This document shows positions 1-10,608 of a stretch of DNA of 64,000 nucleotides, one piece after another. Made by a program: the position numbers and the translations under genes. The notes beneath the pieces were generated by a model, which worked only from the letters and a program-made list of their open reading frames with translations, had not been told where the DNA came from and did no database searches. Source of the stretch: Lujinxingia vulgaris (GTDB lineage Bacteria > Myxococcota_A > Bradymonadia > Bradymonadales > Bradymonadaceae); assembly GCF_007997015.1 (NCBI RefSeq), contig NZ_VOSM01000008.1:1-64000 (forward strand), read 5' to 3'. Each line of letters begins with the position of its first letter. The first letter of the stretch is position 1.

Positions 1-61
1 AAGCGCTCCTCGAATCTCGATTTTGGGGCTCGGGAGCCTTCGGGGCGATCATGTGCGAGCG

Positions 62-292
62 GGCGCCGGGGTTCGCGGCGTGGGTCGATTTGGCTGAGCG
101 TTGGGGAGGGCGCGTTTTGTGGTTGTGTGGTTGCGGGACGCCGGGGTCCGCGGCGTGGGTCGATTTGGCTGAGCGTTGGGGGGGGCGCGTTTTGTGGTTG
201 TGTGGTTGCGGGACGTGGGAGGTCCGCGGGGGTTGGGAGGTTTGTGGTTAGGTGGTTGCGGGGCGCCGGGGTTCGCGGCGTGGGTCGATTCG
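62..292. repeat. Minisatellite, about 75-bp unit
   Basis: A unit containing gcggcgtgggtcgattt, then a G/T-rich stretch, is present twice almost perfectly, with copies starting near 66 and 141 (75 bp apart). A truncated third copy begins near 266 after a diverged G/T-rich stretch. Reading frames across it are open only because of the base skew and have no credible start or ribosome binding site, so I treat it as non-coding. Confidence 0.8.
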
Positions 293-324
293 TGAGGGCG
301 TTCGGGGTTTTCGGTTCGAGCACG

Positions 325-540
325 AGCCCGAGAACCCGTAAGAGTACGAGGACCCGTACGAGAACGAGGACCCGTACGAGGACGAGTACCCGTACGAGTA
401 CGAGCACCAGTACGAGTACCCGTACGAGTACGAGCACCAGTACGAGGACCAGGACGAGTACGAGTACCAGTACGAGGACCAGGACGAGTACGAGTACCAG
501 TACGAGCACCAGTACGAGCCCGAACCCGAGCCCGAACCCC
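325..540. repeat. Degenerate hexamer (tacgag-type) repeat tract
   Basis: About 35 consecutive six-base words of the type tacgag, gaccag, caccag and tacccg fill this stretch. One forward frame reads as a Tyr/Glu/His/Gln repeat, but a TAA near 338 interrupts it and it runs into unrelated sequence before the next gene. No supported gene lies in 1-630; the last 90 bases hold only the leader and ribosome binding site of the gene starting at 631. Confidence 0.75.
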
Positions 541-630
541 AGCCCGATCCCCCCATTTGCCCCTTGCCCCTTCGCCGGGCGATGATGCCCGAGAACCGCG
601 AATCAAAAACGATCAAAAAAGGTAGCACGC

Positions 631-1767
631 ATGCTCTGGACGTTGGTGTTGGTCGTTGTAGCCCTGGGGATGCCGGCGCTTGCCCGGTATCTGGAAAAAC
701 GCCACCGGGCCTTTGAGGTCTTTCACCCGGTGCTGCTCTGCTACGCGGCCGGCATCATCCTGGCGAACACGCCGGGGGTGAGCGTCGATGAGGCGGTGGC
801 AAGAGCGATCAGCGAGGCGGCGATTCCGCTGGCGATTCCGCTGCTGCTCTTCTCGAGCGATGTGCGGGGGTGGCTCAAGCAGGGGAGGCCGGTGCTGGTG
901 TCCTTTGGGTGCGCGGTGGTCTCGGTGATGGTGGTGGTGGCGCTGGCCAGCGGTTGGATGGCGGGGTGGTCGGAGGAGTCCGAGAAAATCGCCGGGATGA
1001 TGGTGGGGGTCTACACCGGGGGCACGCCCAATATGCTGAGCGTGGGGAGGGCGTTGGAGGTGAGCCAGGAGGTGTTTGTGGCGATGAACGCCGCCGATGT
1101 GGTGGTGGGCGGGGCGTACCTGTTGTTTTTGTTGAGCGTGGGGCAGGCGGTGTTTCGGGCGTGGCTGGGGGACGCGCCGGAGGACGCTGTGGCGCTGGCG
1201 AGCGGCGACGAGAACGAGGCGCCAGTAAAGGGGCGCGGGGCCTGGCGGGAGGTGGTGCTGGGGGTGGGGGTGTCGGTGGGGGTGGTGGTGTTGAGCGCGG
1301 GCTTTTCGTGGCTTGTGACGGGGGGCATCTCGGTGGCGCTGGTGATGCTGGGGATCACCACCGGGGGAATTGCCGGGTCGTTGTGGCCGCGGGTGCGCGA
1401 TTTGCGCGGGACCTATGAGGCCGGGGAGTACCTGATCCTTGTGTTCTGCGTGGGGATCGGGGCGCTGACACGACCGGCGGCGCTGATGGGGGTGGGGGCG
1501 GAGGTGGTGATGGCGATGGGGGTGGTGATGCTGGGGTCGGTGGCCTTGCACGCGCTGCTGGCGAAGGTGATGCGGGTGGACGCCGACACCTTTTTGATCA
1601 CCTCGACCGCCGCGATCTACGGGCCGCCCTTTGTGCCCCTTGTGGCGGAGCGGCTGGGGCGGCGATCGTTGATTTTGCCGGGGGTGGCGATGGGGCTGTT
1701 GGGGTTTGCGCTGGGCAATTATCTGGGGGTGGGGATGGCCTACGCGCTGGGCTGGTTGGGGGCGTAG
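631..1767 (+). CDS. DUF819 family integral membrane protein
   Basis: This 378-residue polytopic membrane protein belongs to the DUF819 (YjcL-like) family, whose transport substrate is not established. Family hallmarks are the central GVYTGGTPNM stretch (about residue 130) and the C-terminal run AAIYGPPFVPLVAERLG followed by LPGVAMGLLGFALGNYLG. A hydrophilic loop at about 185-205 carries most of the charge. The ATG at 631 follows aaaaaaggtag. The gene stands alone after the minisatellite and its last 28 bases overlap the convergent gene below. Family call is firm; any substrate would be a guess. Confidence 0.88.
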   Translation: MLWTLVLVVVALGMPALARYLEKRHRAFEVFHPVLLCYAAGIILANTPGVSVDEAVARAISEAAIPLAIPLLLFSSDVRGWLKQGRPVLVSFGCAVVSVMVVVALASGWMAGWSEESEKIAGMMVGVYTGGTPNMLSVGRALEVSQEVFVAMNAADVVVGGAYLLFLLSVGQAVFRAWLGDAPEDAVALASGDENEAPVKGRGAWREVVLGVGVSVGVVVLSAGFSWLVTGGISVALVMLGITTGGIAGSLWPRVRDLRGTYEAGEYLILVFCVGIGALTRPAALMGVGAEVVMAMGVVMLGSVALHALLAKVMRVDADTFLITSTAAIYGPPFVPLVAERLGRRSLILPGVAMGLLGFALGNYLGVGMAYALGWLGA

Positions 1768-4229
1768 CCGCTCTTTGTATCGATGGCCTCGTAGATGGTG
1801 CGGGGGTCGGATACCGGTCCGATGGAGATCTCGGGGGAGGCGCTGCCGACGGTGGAGATCTGCACGTTTCCGACCTTGAGCGCGGTATCGAGCGGGCCGC
1901 GGGAGGTCTGCACCTGGTCGATGCGGTTGAGCAGCACGGTGGCGCGGGTTTTAAACCAGATGCCCTGGTCGACGCGCACCCGGTCCAGCTCGAGCGTGTA
2001 GGTGATGTGGGCGGCGCTCAGGCGGAAGTAGGCAAAGAAAAGGGGCAGAAGGGGGATGGTGACCACGGCGGCGGCGGTGGCAGCCGTGTTTTGAATGGCG
2101 GCCGCGCGGATCACCGGCTTGAACTCGTGGGTGACTTCGGTGCGGCGTCGTGGCCCCTGGCGGGTCTGGCGCGGCGGGTGGGTGAAGAGCAGGTCGTCGA
2201 GGCGCTCGTGCAGGGCGGTGAGGTTGGGGAGATGCCCGATGCTCAGCGCGCTGGAGGCGCCGCCCCCGGAGATGGTCACGCCGCCGGTGTCCAGGCCGGG
2301 GAAGCGGGTGGTGCGCACGTCTTTGGCGTGGTGCAGGGCCATCAGCTCGCGGGTATGCACAAAAATCCCCCCGCGGGTGGCCAGGTGGTGGTCAAATATC
2401 TCCAGGCGGCAGGTCGGCGCGTAGAGGGACTCGTGGGCAAAGGAGCCAAAGGCCACGAGCAGGATCGCCGCGCTGATGAGAAGCGCGGGCTTAAAGAAGA
2501 TCACGGCGATGATCGAGCCCACCGCGGCGATGGCGCAGAGCACCAGCAGGGAGAGCTGGCTGTAGAGCAGCGTGGTGGTGGTGGGCGCGGCGCTCAGCGT
2601 CTCTTGCGGGGAGGCGTCGCCAAAGCCCAGGCCTTTTTCGATGCGGGGGATGAAGCGGTCGGCGTCGGGGATATGCGCGAGCTTGAGCGCGCTGGCTGCG
2701 CCGATGGAGCTGAAGCGGAAGGTGGCCGTGTTGAGCCAGCGGTCGATGGGCGACTGCGAGATGGACAGCCGCGTGATCTTCTCGAGCGTGAACTCGGTGG
2801 TCTCCTTATTAAAAATACCGCGGGTCAGGGCGACCTTCTGGTCGGTGATCTCGGCCTCGACGATCAGGTATTCCTGGATGGCCTTGCCGAGCGAGCCGAA
2901 GACGATGGCCAGGAGCGCGATCACGGCCACGATGCCGCCGAGGGCGGGGAGCTCGCTGTCGCCGGCGATGGAGAAGAGAAAGAGCGCGCCTGCGCCCACG
3001 ACCACAAAGGGGGCGACGACGAGGTTGGAGAGAAAGACCGAGAGGATGCCCGGCTTAAGGTTCATGGGCGAGAGCCCGGAGGGGATCCAGCCGGCCGGCG
3101 GGGCGGCGCTCGGTTGTGAGGTGCCCACCGCAGCCCTTAACTCACTCGCCGGGCCGACGTCGCTCAATGCTGGGGATGAGGGGAAGGAGGATGCCTCGCG
3201 CTCGCCATCGGTCCGGGTTATTTCGGCGGCGTCGTGCGCGGTGCTCGGGCCGGCGCTCGGGGCGTCGGTGATTTTGATCAGGTGCCCGAGGTTTTCGCGA
3301 AAGCGCTTCGCGTTGGGCATCGAGGGAAAATGAATGTCGGCGCTGCTTCCCTGGCAGCTGATGATGACGTCGGCCATGCCCAGCAGGTTTTTCAAAAAGG
3401 GCTGGTGGATGTTGGTGTCGGCCAGGTTTTCGATGGGAATGAGGCGTCGGCTGCGGGTGAGAAAGCCGTCCTCGTAGTCGACGACGTCGTCGTAGAGGGA
3501 GTAGACGCGTTTGTTGAGGTCGATGATGCGGATGATCTGGAAGGCCAGCGCGCCGGCGGCAAAGGTGAGCACCAGCCCGACGCCGGCGCCCATGACAAGG
3601 GCCGACTCCAGCACCGAGGGATCCTCCAGAAGCATCGGGACGAAGGCGATCAGGAGCACAAAGGGGATGCCGATGACCGGGTTGTTACGCGAGCCGGCGT
3701 CCATGAGCGTGCCCAGAAAATGGGGCTCTTCGCGCTGGACGAGGTTCTGGCGGGTGATCACAAAGCCGTTCTGGCGCAGGCGCTCTTCGAGGAGTTCGTA
3801 GAGGGCCTCGGGGGCGTCGACCGAGATGAGCGGAGCGCCGGCGGCGGAGCCCGCGGCGTGCACCTTGAGGTGTCCGGTCTGGTAGATGCGGTGCTCCAGC
3901 CAGGGCAGCGTCAGCTCGATCTGGGTGACGTTTCGGAAGGGCAGATCGAGGGCGCTTTCGCTTAAGAGCGAGCCGTAGTGGCAGATGATGCGGTCGTCGA
4001 AGATCTCAAAATAGGTCTTCTCCAGGGCGGCCTGGCGCTCGAAATAGACAAAGACCGAGATCATCGCGCCCAGCACCGGCCAACCCAGCATCAGGGCGGA
4101 GGGCTCCAGGATGGCGGCGTGCGCGACCATGGCGATGAGCGCGGCGCCCACGCAAAAGGCTGCCGCCCAGAGGGTGGGGCGAAGCACGAAGGGGCGCGCG
4201 TTGGGGCGAATAACCCGGGGGCTGGCCAT
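1740..4229 (-). CDS. Multi-PH-domain (bPH2/DUF304) membrane protein, YdbT-like
   Basis: An 829-residue membrane protein in which hydrophobic hairpins alternate with PH-like modules. I count five modules, at about residues 75-155, 235-310, 465-545, 620-690 and 750-825. The last is the clearest bPH2 match (LLNRIDQVQTSRGPLDTALK). Transmembrane segments fall near 20-60, 170-230, 405-455, 560-615 and 720-745. A Ser/Ala/Pro-rich linker covers about 320-390. YdbT proteins usually have about 500 residues and fewer modules, so this is an expanded version. The start follows gccgaggccccc. It lies 50 bases downstream of a smaller protein that may be its YdbS-like partner. Role unknown; an envelope function is inferred. 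Confidence 0.78.
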   Translation of the reverse strand: MASPRVIRPNARPFVLRPTLWAAAFCVGAALIAMVAHAAILEPSALMLGWPVLGAMISVFVYFERQAALEKTYFEIFDDRIICHYGSLLSESALDLPFRNVTQIELTLPWLEHRIYQTGHLKVHAAGSAAGAPLISVDAPEALYELLEERLRQNGFVITRQNLVQREEPHFLGTLMDAGSRNNPVIGIPFVLLIAFVPMLLEDPSVLESALVMGAGVGLVLTFAAGALAFQIIRIIDLNKRVYSLYDDVVDYEDGFLTRSRRLIPIENLADTNIHQPFLKNLLGMADVIISCQGSSADIHFPSMPNAKRFRENLGHLIKITDAPSAGPSTAHDAAEITRTDGEREASSFPSSPALSDVGPASELRAAVGTSQPSAAPPAGWIPSGLSPMNLKPGILSVFLSNLVVAPFVVVGAGALFLFSIAGDSELPALGGIVAVIALLAIVFGSLGKAIQEYLIVEAEITDQKVALTRGIFNKETTEFTLEKITRLSISQSPIDRWLNTATFRFSSIGAASALKLAHIPDADRFIPRIEKGLGFGDASPQETLSAAPTTTTLLYSQLSLLVLCAIAAVGSIIAVIFFKPALLISAAILLVAFGSFAHESLYAPTCRLEIFDHHLATRGGIFVHTRELMALHHAKDVRTTRFPGLDTGGVTISGGGASSALSIGHLPNLTALHERLDDLLFTHPPRQTRQGPRRRTEVTHEFKPVIRAAAIQNTAATAAAVVTIPLLPLFFAYFRLSAAHITYTLELDRVRVDQGIWFKTRATVLLNRIDQVQTSRGPLDTALKVGNVQISTVGSASPEISIGPVSDPRTIYEAIDTKSGYAPNQPSA

Positions 4230-4279
4230 GGGGGCCTCGGCTGGAAAAGAGGGTGGGGTTGCAGGGGTTAGAAATCGTC

Positions 4280-4939
4280 TCAGGGCTTTTCGGACGCGGG
4301 GTTTGCGTCGGGCGCGTCGGTGTCGTCGGGCGCGTCGGTGTCGTCGGGCGCGTTGGACTCGCCAGCGTCACGCTCATCGGCACCAACGTCTTGCGCATCG
4401 TCGCCGTTGTCGTCTTCGGCTCCCTCACCCTCGGCGTCGAGGTGCTGAAGCAGCTCGGACATCAGCTCTTCGAGATCGGTGAGGAAGGCAAAGGGGGTGA
4501 AGATGGGGATCTCGATATGCTGGCCGGCGGTGCGCAGATCGAGGCGCGCCCGGGTCGGCGAGAGCGTCATGCCCTCGAAGTCGAGGGTCTGCCGGGTGAT
4601 GAGCGGCCATTCGACGCGCCAGGCGTTGTCGTTGTTGCCGACGAGCAGGCAGCGATCGGAGGTGGCCACAAAATGCTTCCGCGCATAATTGGAGCCGTAG
4701 GAGACCATGCTGCACAGAGAGAGGCCCAGCGCAATCAGGACGATGAACGCGGCGGTGTAAAAGCCCCCCAGGCCGGCGACAAAATAAAGAATCACCGCGG
4801 CCAAAAGGCTTAAAAGCCCCAGGCCAAGCGCGAGCCCCATGATGGGGATGTTGAGCTGGTAGCGGAAGAGTTTTGCGCCGGGCTCGTCGTGCAGGGTCTG
4901 CTGGACGGCCGGGCCGCTTAAGAGTCGGATGCGGGTCAT
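4280..4939 (-). CDS. Two-TM membrane protein with acidic tail, possible YdbS-like partner
   Basis: A 219-residue protein with two membrane segments at about 30-75, then a domain beginning FVATSDRCLLV that has the look of a bacterial PH module, then a tail of about 50 residues that is almost all Asp/Glu/Ala with a repeated DDTDAP unit. ATG at 4939 is preferred over TTG at 4945 because gcaggttg sits at a suitable distance only from the ATG. It is the first gene of a likely two-gene unit with the multi-PH protein, an arrangement like ydbS-ydbT. The PH assignment is by eye. Confidence 0.55.
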   Translation of the reverse strand: MTRIRLLSGPAVQQTLHDEPGAKLFRYQLNIPIMGLALGLGLLSLLAAVILYFVAGLGGFYTAAFIVLIALGLSLCSMVSYGSNYARKHFVATSDRCLLVGNNDNAWRVEWPLITRQTLDFEGMTLSPTRARLDLRTAGQHIEIPIFTPFAFLTDLEELMSELLQHLDAEGEGAEDDNGDDAQDVGADERDAGESNAPDDTDAPDDTDAPDANPASEKP

Positions 4940-5017
4940 GGGCAACCTGCAGGCTGGGGGGCGGCGCTGGCGAGGAGGGAGAGGTGCCAGGCCGCCCCGC
5001 AGGCGCCCGAAGTCGCG

Positions 5018-7555
<2,538 letters not shown>

Positions 7556-7739
7556 TCAGCGATCTTCTAGTGAGCGCGCACAGGGCCCCGAAGCGGCAAG
7601 ATAAAGCTCGCCGGGGGCAGCGCGCTCAAGCGTCGCGGGAAGGTAACACAGGGGGGCAGGGGCGTCTATCCCGGCGGCGTGTGTGGAGGCGTGTGGATCG
7701 GGGCGGAAAAGGCCCCGGTCGGGAGCGCGGCGTGGCGGG

Positions 7740-8564
7740 TTACCCCGGGCGGCGCACCGGGTTGTGCAGGGTGCCGATGCCGTCGATGCTCACCTCTACG
7801 CTCTGACCGTGGGTGATGGGGCCGACGCCGGCGGGCGTGCCGGTGAGGATGACGTCGCCGGGCAAGAGCGTCATCACGCTGGAGATGAACGCCACGACCT
7901 CGGGAAGCTCAAAGATAAAGTCGTTGAGGCGAGTGTGCTGGCGAACTTCGCCGTCGACGCGGCAGGTCAGCGTGTGCGCGGCCGGGTCGAAGTGGCCGGT
8001 GAGCGCGACCGCCGGGCCCAGCGGGGCAAAGGTGTCAAAGCCCTTGGCGCGGGTGTAGCGGGACTCGCGGCGCTGGATGTCGCGGGCGGTCACGTCGGTG
8101 GCGCAGGTAAATCCAAAGATGCCCCGCATCGCCTCCTCGGCGCTCACCCCTTTAAGGCGTTCGCCGACAATCATCGCCAGCTCGCCCTCGTGATGAACCT
8201 CCTCGGAGGCGGGGGGGAGCTCGATGGCTTCGTCGGGGCCGATGACGGCGGTGGAGGGTTTGAGGAAGATCAGCGGTTCTTGCGGAACGGTTTTGCCCAT
8301 CTCCTCGGCGTGGGCGCGGTAGTTCAGCCCCACGCAGACCACTTTGGTGGGGCAGGCCGGCGCCAGGAGCTGAGCGCGATCTTTGCGGATGCGCGCCCCG
8401 TCTTCGGAGAGGGGGCGGCCGTCGCGGATGGCCTGATGCAGCTCGGCGACGTCGCCCTCCAGGGTGACAAAATGCTCACCATCGCAGCGGGCGTAAACAG
8501 GACGACGCCCGGCTGGATGCGCGATGCGCACCAGCCGGGCACAGGGGGTGTCTCGTAACGGCAT
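7740..8564 (-). CDS. Fumarylacetoacetate hydrolase family protein
   Basis: A 274-residue FAH-fold enzyme. The metal-binding motif HHEGELAMIVG (Glu residues), the downstream Asp region FTCATDVTARDIQRRESRY, RAKGFDTFAPLGP and the C-terminal LLPGDVILTGTPAGVGP are all intact, so it should be active. Relatives include FAHD1-type acylpyruvase/oxaloacetate decarboxylase and the bifunctional isomerase/decarboxylase of homoprotocatechuate breakdown. No aromatic-pathway genes lie nearby, so a housekeeping FAHD1-like role is as likely. It starts 10 bases after the PEGA-like gene and is probably cotranscribed. The start lacks a close ribosome binding site. Confidence 0.9.
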   Translation of the reverse strand: MPLRDTPCARLVRIAHPAGRRPVYARCDGEHFVTLEGDVAELHQAIRDGRPLSEDGARIRKDRAQLLAPACPTKVVCVGLNYRAHAEEMGKTVPQEPLIFLKPSTAVIGPDEAIELPPASEEVHHEGELAMIVGERLKGVSAEEAMRGIFGFTCATDVTARDIQRRESRYTRAKGFDTFAPLGPAVALTGHFDPAAHTLTCRVDGEVRQHTRLNDFIFELPEVVAFISSVMTLLPGDVILTGTPAGVGPITHGQSVEVSIDGIGTLHNPVRRPG

Positions 8565-8574
8565 GATGGTTGAC

Positions 8575-10104
8575 TCAGCCCTGCTGACCGGCAGCTTCGG
8601 CGGCGGCTTCTTGAGCCTTCTTCATCGCCTCTTCCTGCTGGGCCTGGATGCGCTCAAACTCCGCTTCGCGCTCGGCGATGTAGCGGTTGATGGCGTTGAA
8701 GTCCTTCTCGAGCTTCCAGGTGTAGTCGCACTGCAGCTGGATGCTGGCGTCGTCGGGCAGACGGCGGGTCTCGGACTCATCCTTCCAGATGCACTCCCAG
8801 GAGCGGCGGTTGATCGAGGTCAGGAAGTTGGGGAGCTCCTCGTTGTCGGGGAAGGTCAGCTCGAGGCGGTCGCCGCGGTCTGGCGGGGTGTCCACGCGAA
8901 GCTGCATCTCTTTGAGCTCGCCGCTCTCTTCGTCTTTGACGTAGTAGGTGCCAAAGGTCACCGGGGTGCGCAGCTCTTCGCCATCTTCGTTCAGCGCAAT
9001 GTTGTTGTTGAGCAGGATCTGCGCGCCGGAGGGGATGGTGTTGATGGTGGCCTCGCCGTAGAAGTCGTTGTCGAGATCCGACTCCATACGCTGGGCAAAC
9101 TCCTGACCGTACTTGGCGTCGATGGGCAGCAGCGTGGCGTTGTAGTTGAAGCGGTAGTCGCCGTTGCCGCCGTCCTGCCACATGCCCTCGGTCAGGGTGA
9201 TGGTGGCGGGCTGGTGACCCGGAGCGGAGACCTCAATGTGGTGGGTGTCACGCACCGAGAGGTTCTGGATGGCGGTGGTGGGACCAAGCTCCAGCGCGCG
9301 CCAGGGGCCGTCTTCGCCGCCGACCTGTCCGTACTGGATCTGGCCGTTGAGCTTGATGGTGGCGCCGACCGGACCGCCGGAGAAGGTCAGGGTGCCGTAG
9401 CGAGGCATCGCGGCGAGCTGGGCGGCCAGGTGCTCTTCTTCGGCCTGCTGGGCGCGGCGAAGCATCTCTTCCTGGTAGTTGCCCTGAAGCAGCAGCATGA
9501 AGTCGTCGCCGAAGCCGGTGAAGTGGTGCAGCATCGCCAGCATCCCGATCACCAGGACCACGACCACGCCCACGAGCACTTTGGTCATGGGGTTTTTGGG
9601 CGCCGGGATGTCTCCCAGATCGTCATCGTCGAGGTAGGTCGAGGAGAGGTCGATGTCGTCGTCATCGTCGGACTTCGAGGGGGTGAAGACGCCCTCGATG
9701 CCGGCGGTGGCGGCTTTCGACTTCTTCTTTTTGGGCGCGGCCGCTTTGGGCTCGGCCTTCTTCGCCTTTTTGGGCGCGGGAGCCACTTCGACTTCGCTGC
9801 TCTCGTCGAGCGCATCGATCTCTGCGCTCTCGTCGGCGGCTTCGACCTCGTTGCTTTCGTCGGCCGCGCTCACCACGTCGTCGTCGACGTCGACCTCTTC
9901 GGCTTCCGAGGCCGCGGCGAGCTCTTCTTCGATCGCCGCGCCGATATCATCGGTGGGGGGAGTAGGCGGGGTGTCTTCGGCGGCTTTCTTTTTCTTTTTC
10001 TTCTTCTTGGTGCCGCCGGGGACATCAAAGATGCCGCCGATTCCGGACATCATGTCGTCGGATTTTTTGGATTTTTTGGAAGTGCTTTTGGTGTCGTCAG
10101 ACAT
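8575..10104 (-). CDS. Single-pass membrane protein with PEGA-like repeats and charged N-terminus
   Basis: A 509-residue protein in four parts. Residues 1-45 are Lys-rich, with eight consecutive lysines near 33. Residues 50-170 are Asp/Glu/Ala-rich with a Lys/Ala block. One transmembrane helix lies at about 175-195 (VLVGVVVVLVIGMLAMLHHF). The C-terminal region of about 310 residues is presumably extracytoplasmic and has PEGA-like strands (YGTLTFSGGPVGATIKLNG, EATINTIPSGAQILLNN), two Cys and an amphipathic Glu/Ala/Gln tail. PEGA modules are common next to cell-surface and kinase systems in this group of bacteria. A candidate promoter and palindromic operator lie upstream. Function not known. 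Confidence 0.7.
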   Translation of the reverse strand: MSDDTKSTSKKSKKSDDMMSGIGGIFDVPGGTKKKKKKKKAAEDTPPTPPTDDIGAAIEEELAAASEAEEVDVDDDVVSAADESNEVEAADESAEIDALDESSEVEVAPAPKKAKKAEPKAAAPKKKKSKAATAGIEGVFTPSKSDDDDDIDLSSTYLDDDDLGDIPAPKNPMTKVLVGVVVVLVIGMLAMLHHFTGFGDDFMLLLQGNYQEEMLRRAQQAEEEHLAAQLAAMPRYGTLTFSGGPVGATIKLNGQIQYGQVGGEDGPWRALELGPTTAIQNLSVRDTHHIEVSAPGHQPATITLTEGMWQDGGNGDYRFNYNATLLPIDAKYGQEFAQRMESDLDNDFYGEATINTIPSGAQILLNNNIALNEDGEELRTPVTFGTYYVKDEESGELKEMQLRVDTPPDRGDRLELTFPDNEELPNFLTSINRRSWECIWKDESETRRLPDDASIQLQCDYTWKLEKDFNAINRYIAEREAEFERIQAQQEEAMKKAQEAAAEAAGQQG

Positions 10105-10148
10105 GTGCCTGTGCTCCGTTCGTGCGGGCCGGTGCGCCCTGTCAGAGA

Positions 10149-10164
10149 GGTCACACTGGTGACC
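10149..10164 (-). promoter_or_regulatory. Palindromic operator candidate upstream of PEGA-like gene
   Basis: The sequence ggtcacactggtgacc is a perfect inverted repeat of six bases each side of a 4-base spacer. It lies 45-60 bases upstream of the ATG at 10104 and just downstream of the -10 candidate. A position between promoter and start fits a repressor site. Which protein binds is unknown. Confidence 0.4.
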
Positions 10165-10184
10165 CGCTGCGATTCAAGTTCGGG

Positions 10185-10214
10185 AAGGTAAGGGCTCCTC
10201 TCCAAAACTGTCAA
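10185..10214 (-). promoter_or_regulatory. Candidate sigma-70 promoter for PEGA-like gene
   Basis: On the minus strand a perfect TTGACA (10214-10209) is followed after 18 bases by TACCTT (10190-10185), which fits the loose TAnnnT form of -10 boxes. It points at the gene starting at 10104. An exact -35 hexamer is rare in this GC-rich window. Confidence 0.4.
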
Positions 10215-10252
10215 GCCGCCGTGCCGAGCGCACCAGGACGACGCTGACGGCG

Positions 10253-10502
10253 TCGATAGGGATTCGCGGTAGCGTTGCTACAGCTTCATCCCTATCTCCT
10301 TGTCAGGCGCCGCCCTGGATGCGCTCGGGTTTTGTAGTGTGCGGAGTCAGGGATCGTGTGTTGGGGGGAGTTGCGAGCGGGAGGTCGCTGGGGATTCGCG
10401 GTAGCGTTGCTACAGCTTCATCCCAGCCTCCTTGCCAGGCGCCGCCCTGGATACGCTCGGGTTTTGTAGTGTGCGGAGTCAGGGATCGTGTGTTGGGGGG
10501 AG
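10253..10502. repeat. Two direct copies of a 112-bp element, period 132 bp
   Basis: Copies at 10259-10370 and 10391-10502 differ at about 5 of 112 positions and are separated by 20 unrelated bases. Each begins gggattcgcggtagcgttgc and contains the short hairpin GTAGC-GTT-GCTAC, then a cgccgccctgga block and a G-run. They fill the 504-bp gap between the divergent genes at 10104 and 10609. No frame across them looks coding. They look like a dispersed intergenic element or a local duplication. Confidence 0.85.
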
Positions 10503-10608
10503 CTGCCGTCTGGAAGACGGGGGCAATCGCGAGTAGGCTGCGGGGGCCGCGGCCTGCTGAGCGATGGGGGTCGCAGATGAAAACATCGAGTCTGAATGGG
10601 AGGTTGTG

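Noticed and set aside
49-606. Arg/Thr/Pro-rich and Ser/Tyr-rich frames over the minisatellites
   Set aside because: Long open frames arise on both strands purely from the repeats; none has a ribosome binding site or a non-repeat conserved part.
10253-10502. Insertion sequence remnant
   Set aside because: The two copies are direct repeats without terminal inverted repeats, target duplications or any transposase fragment.
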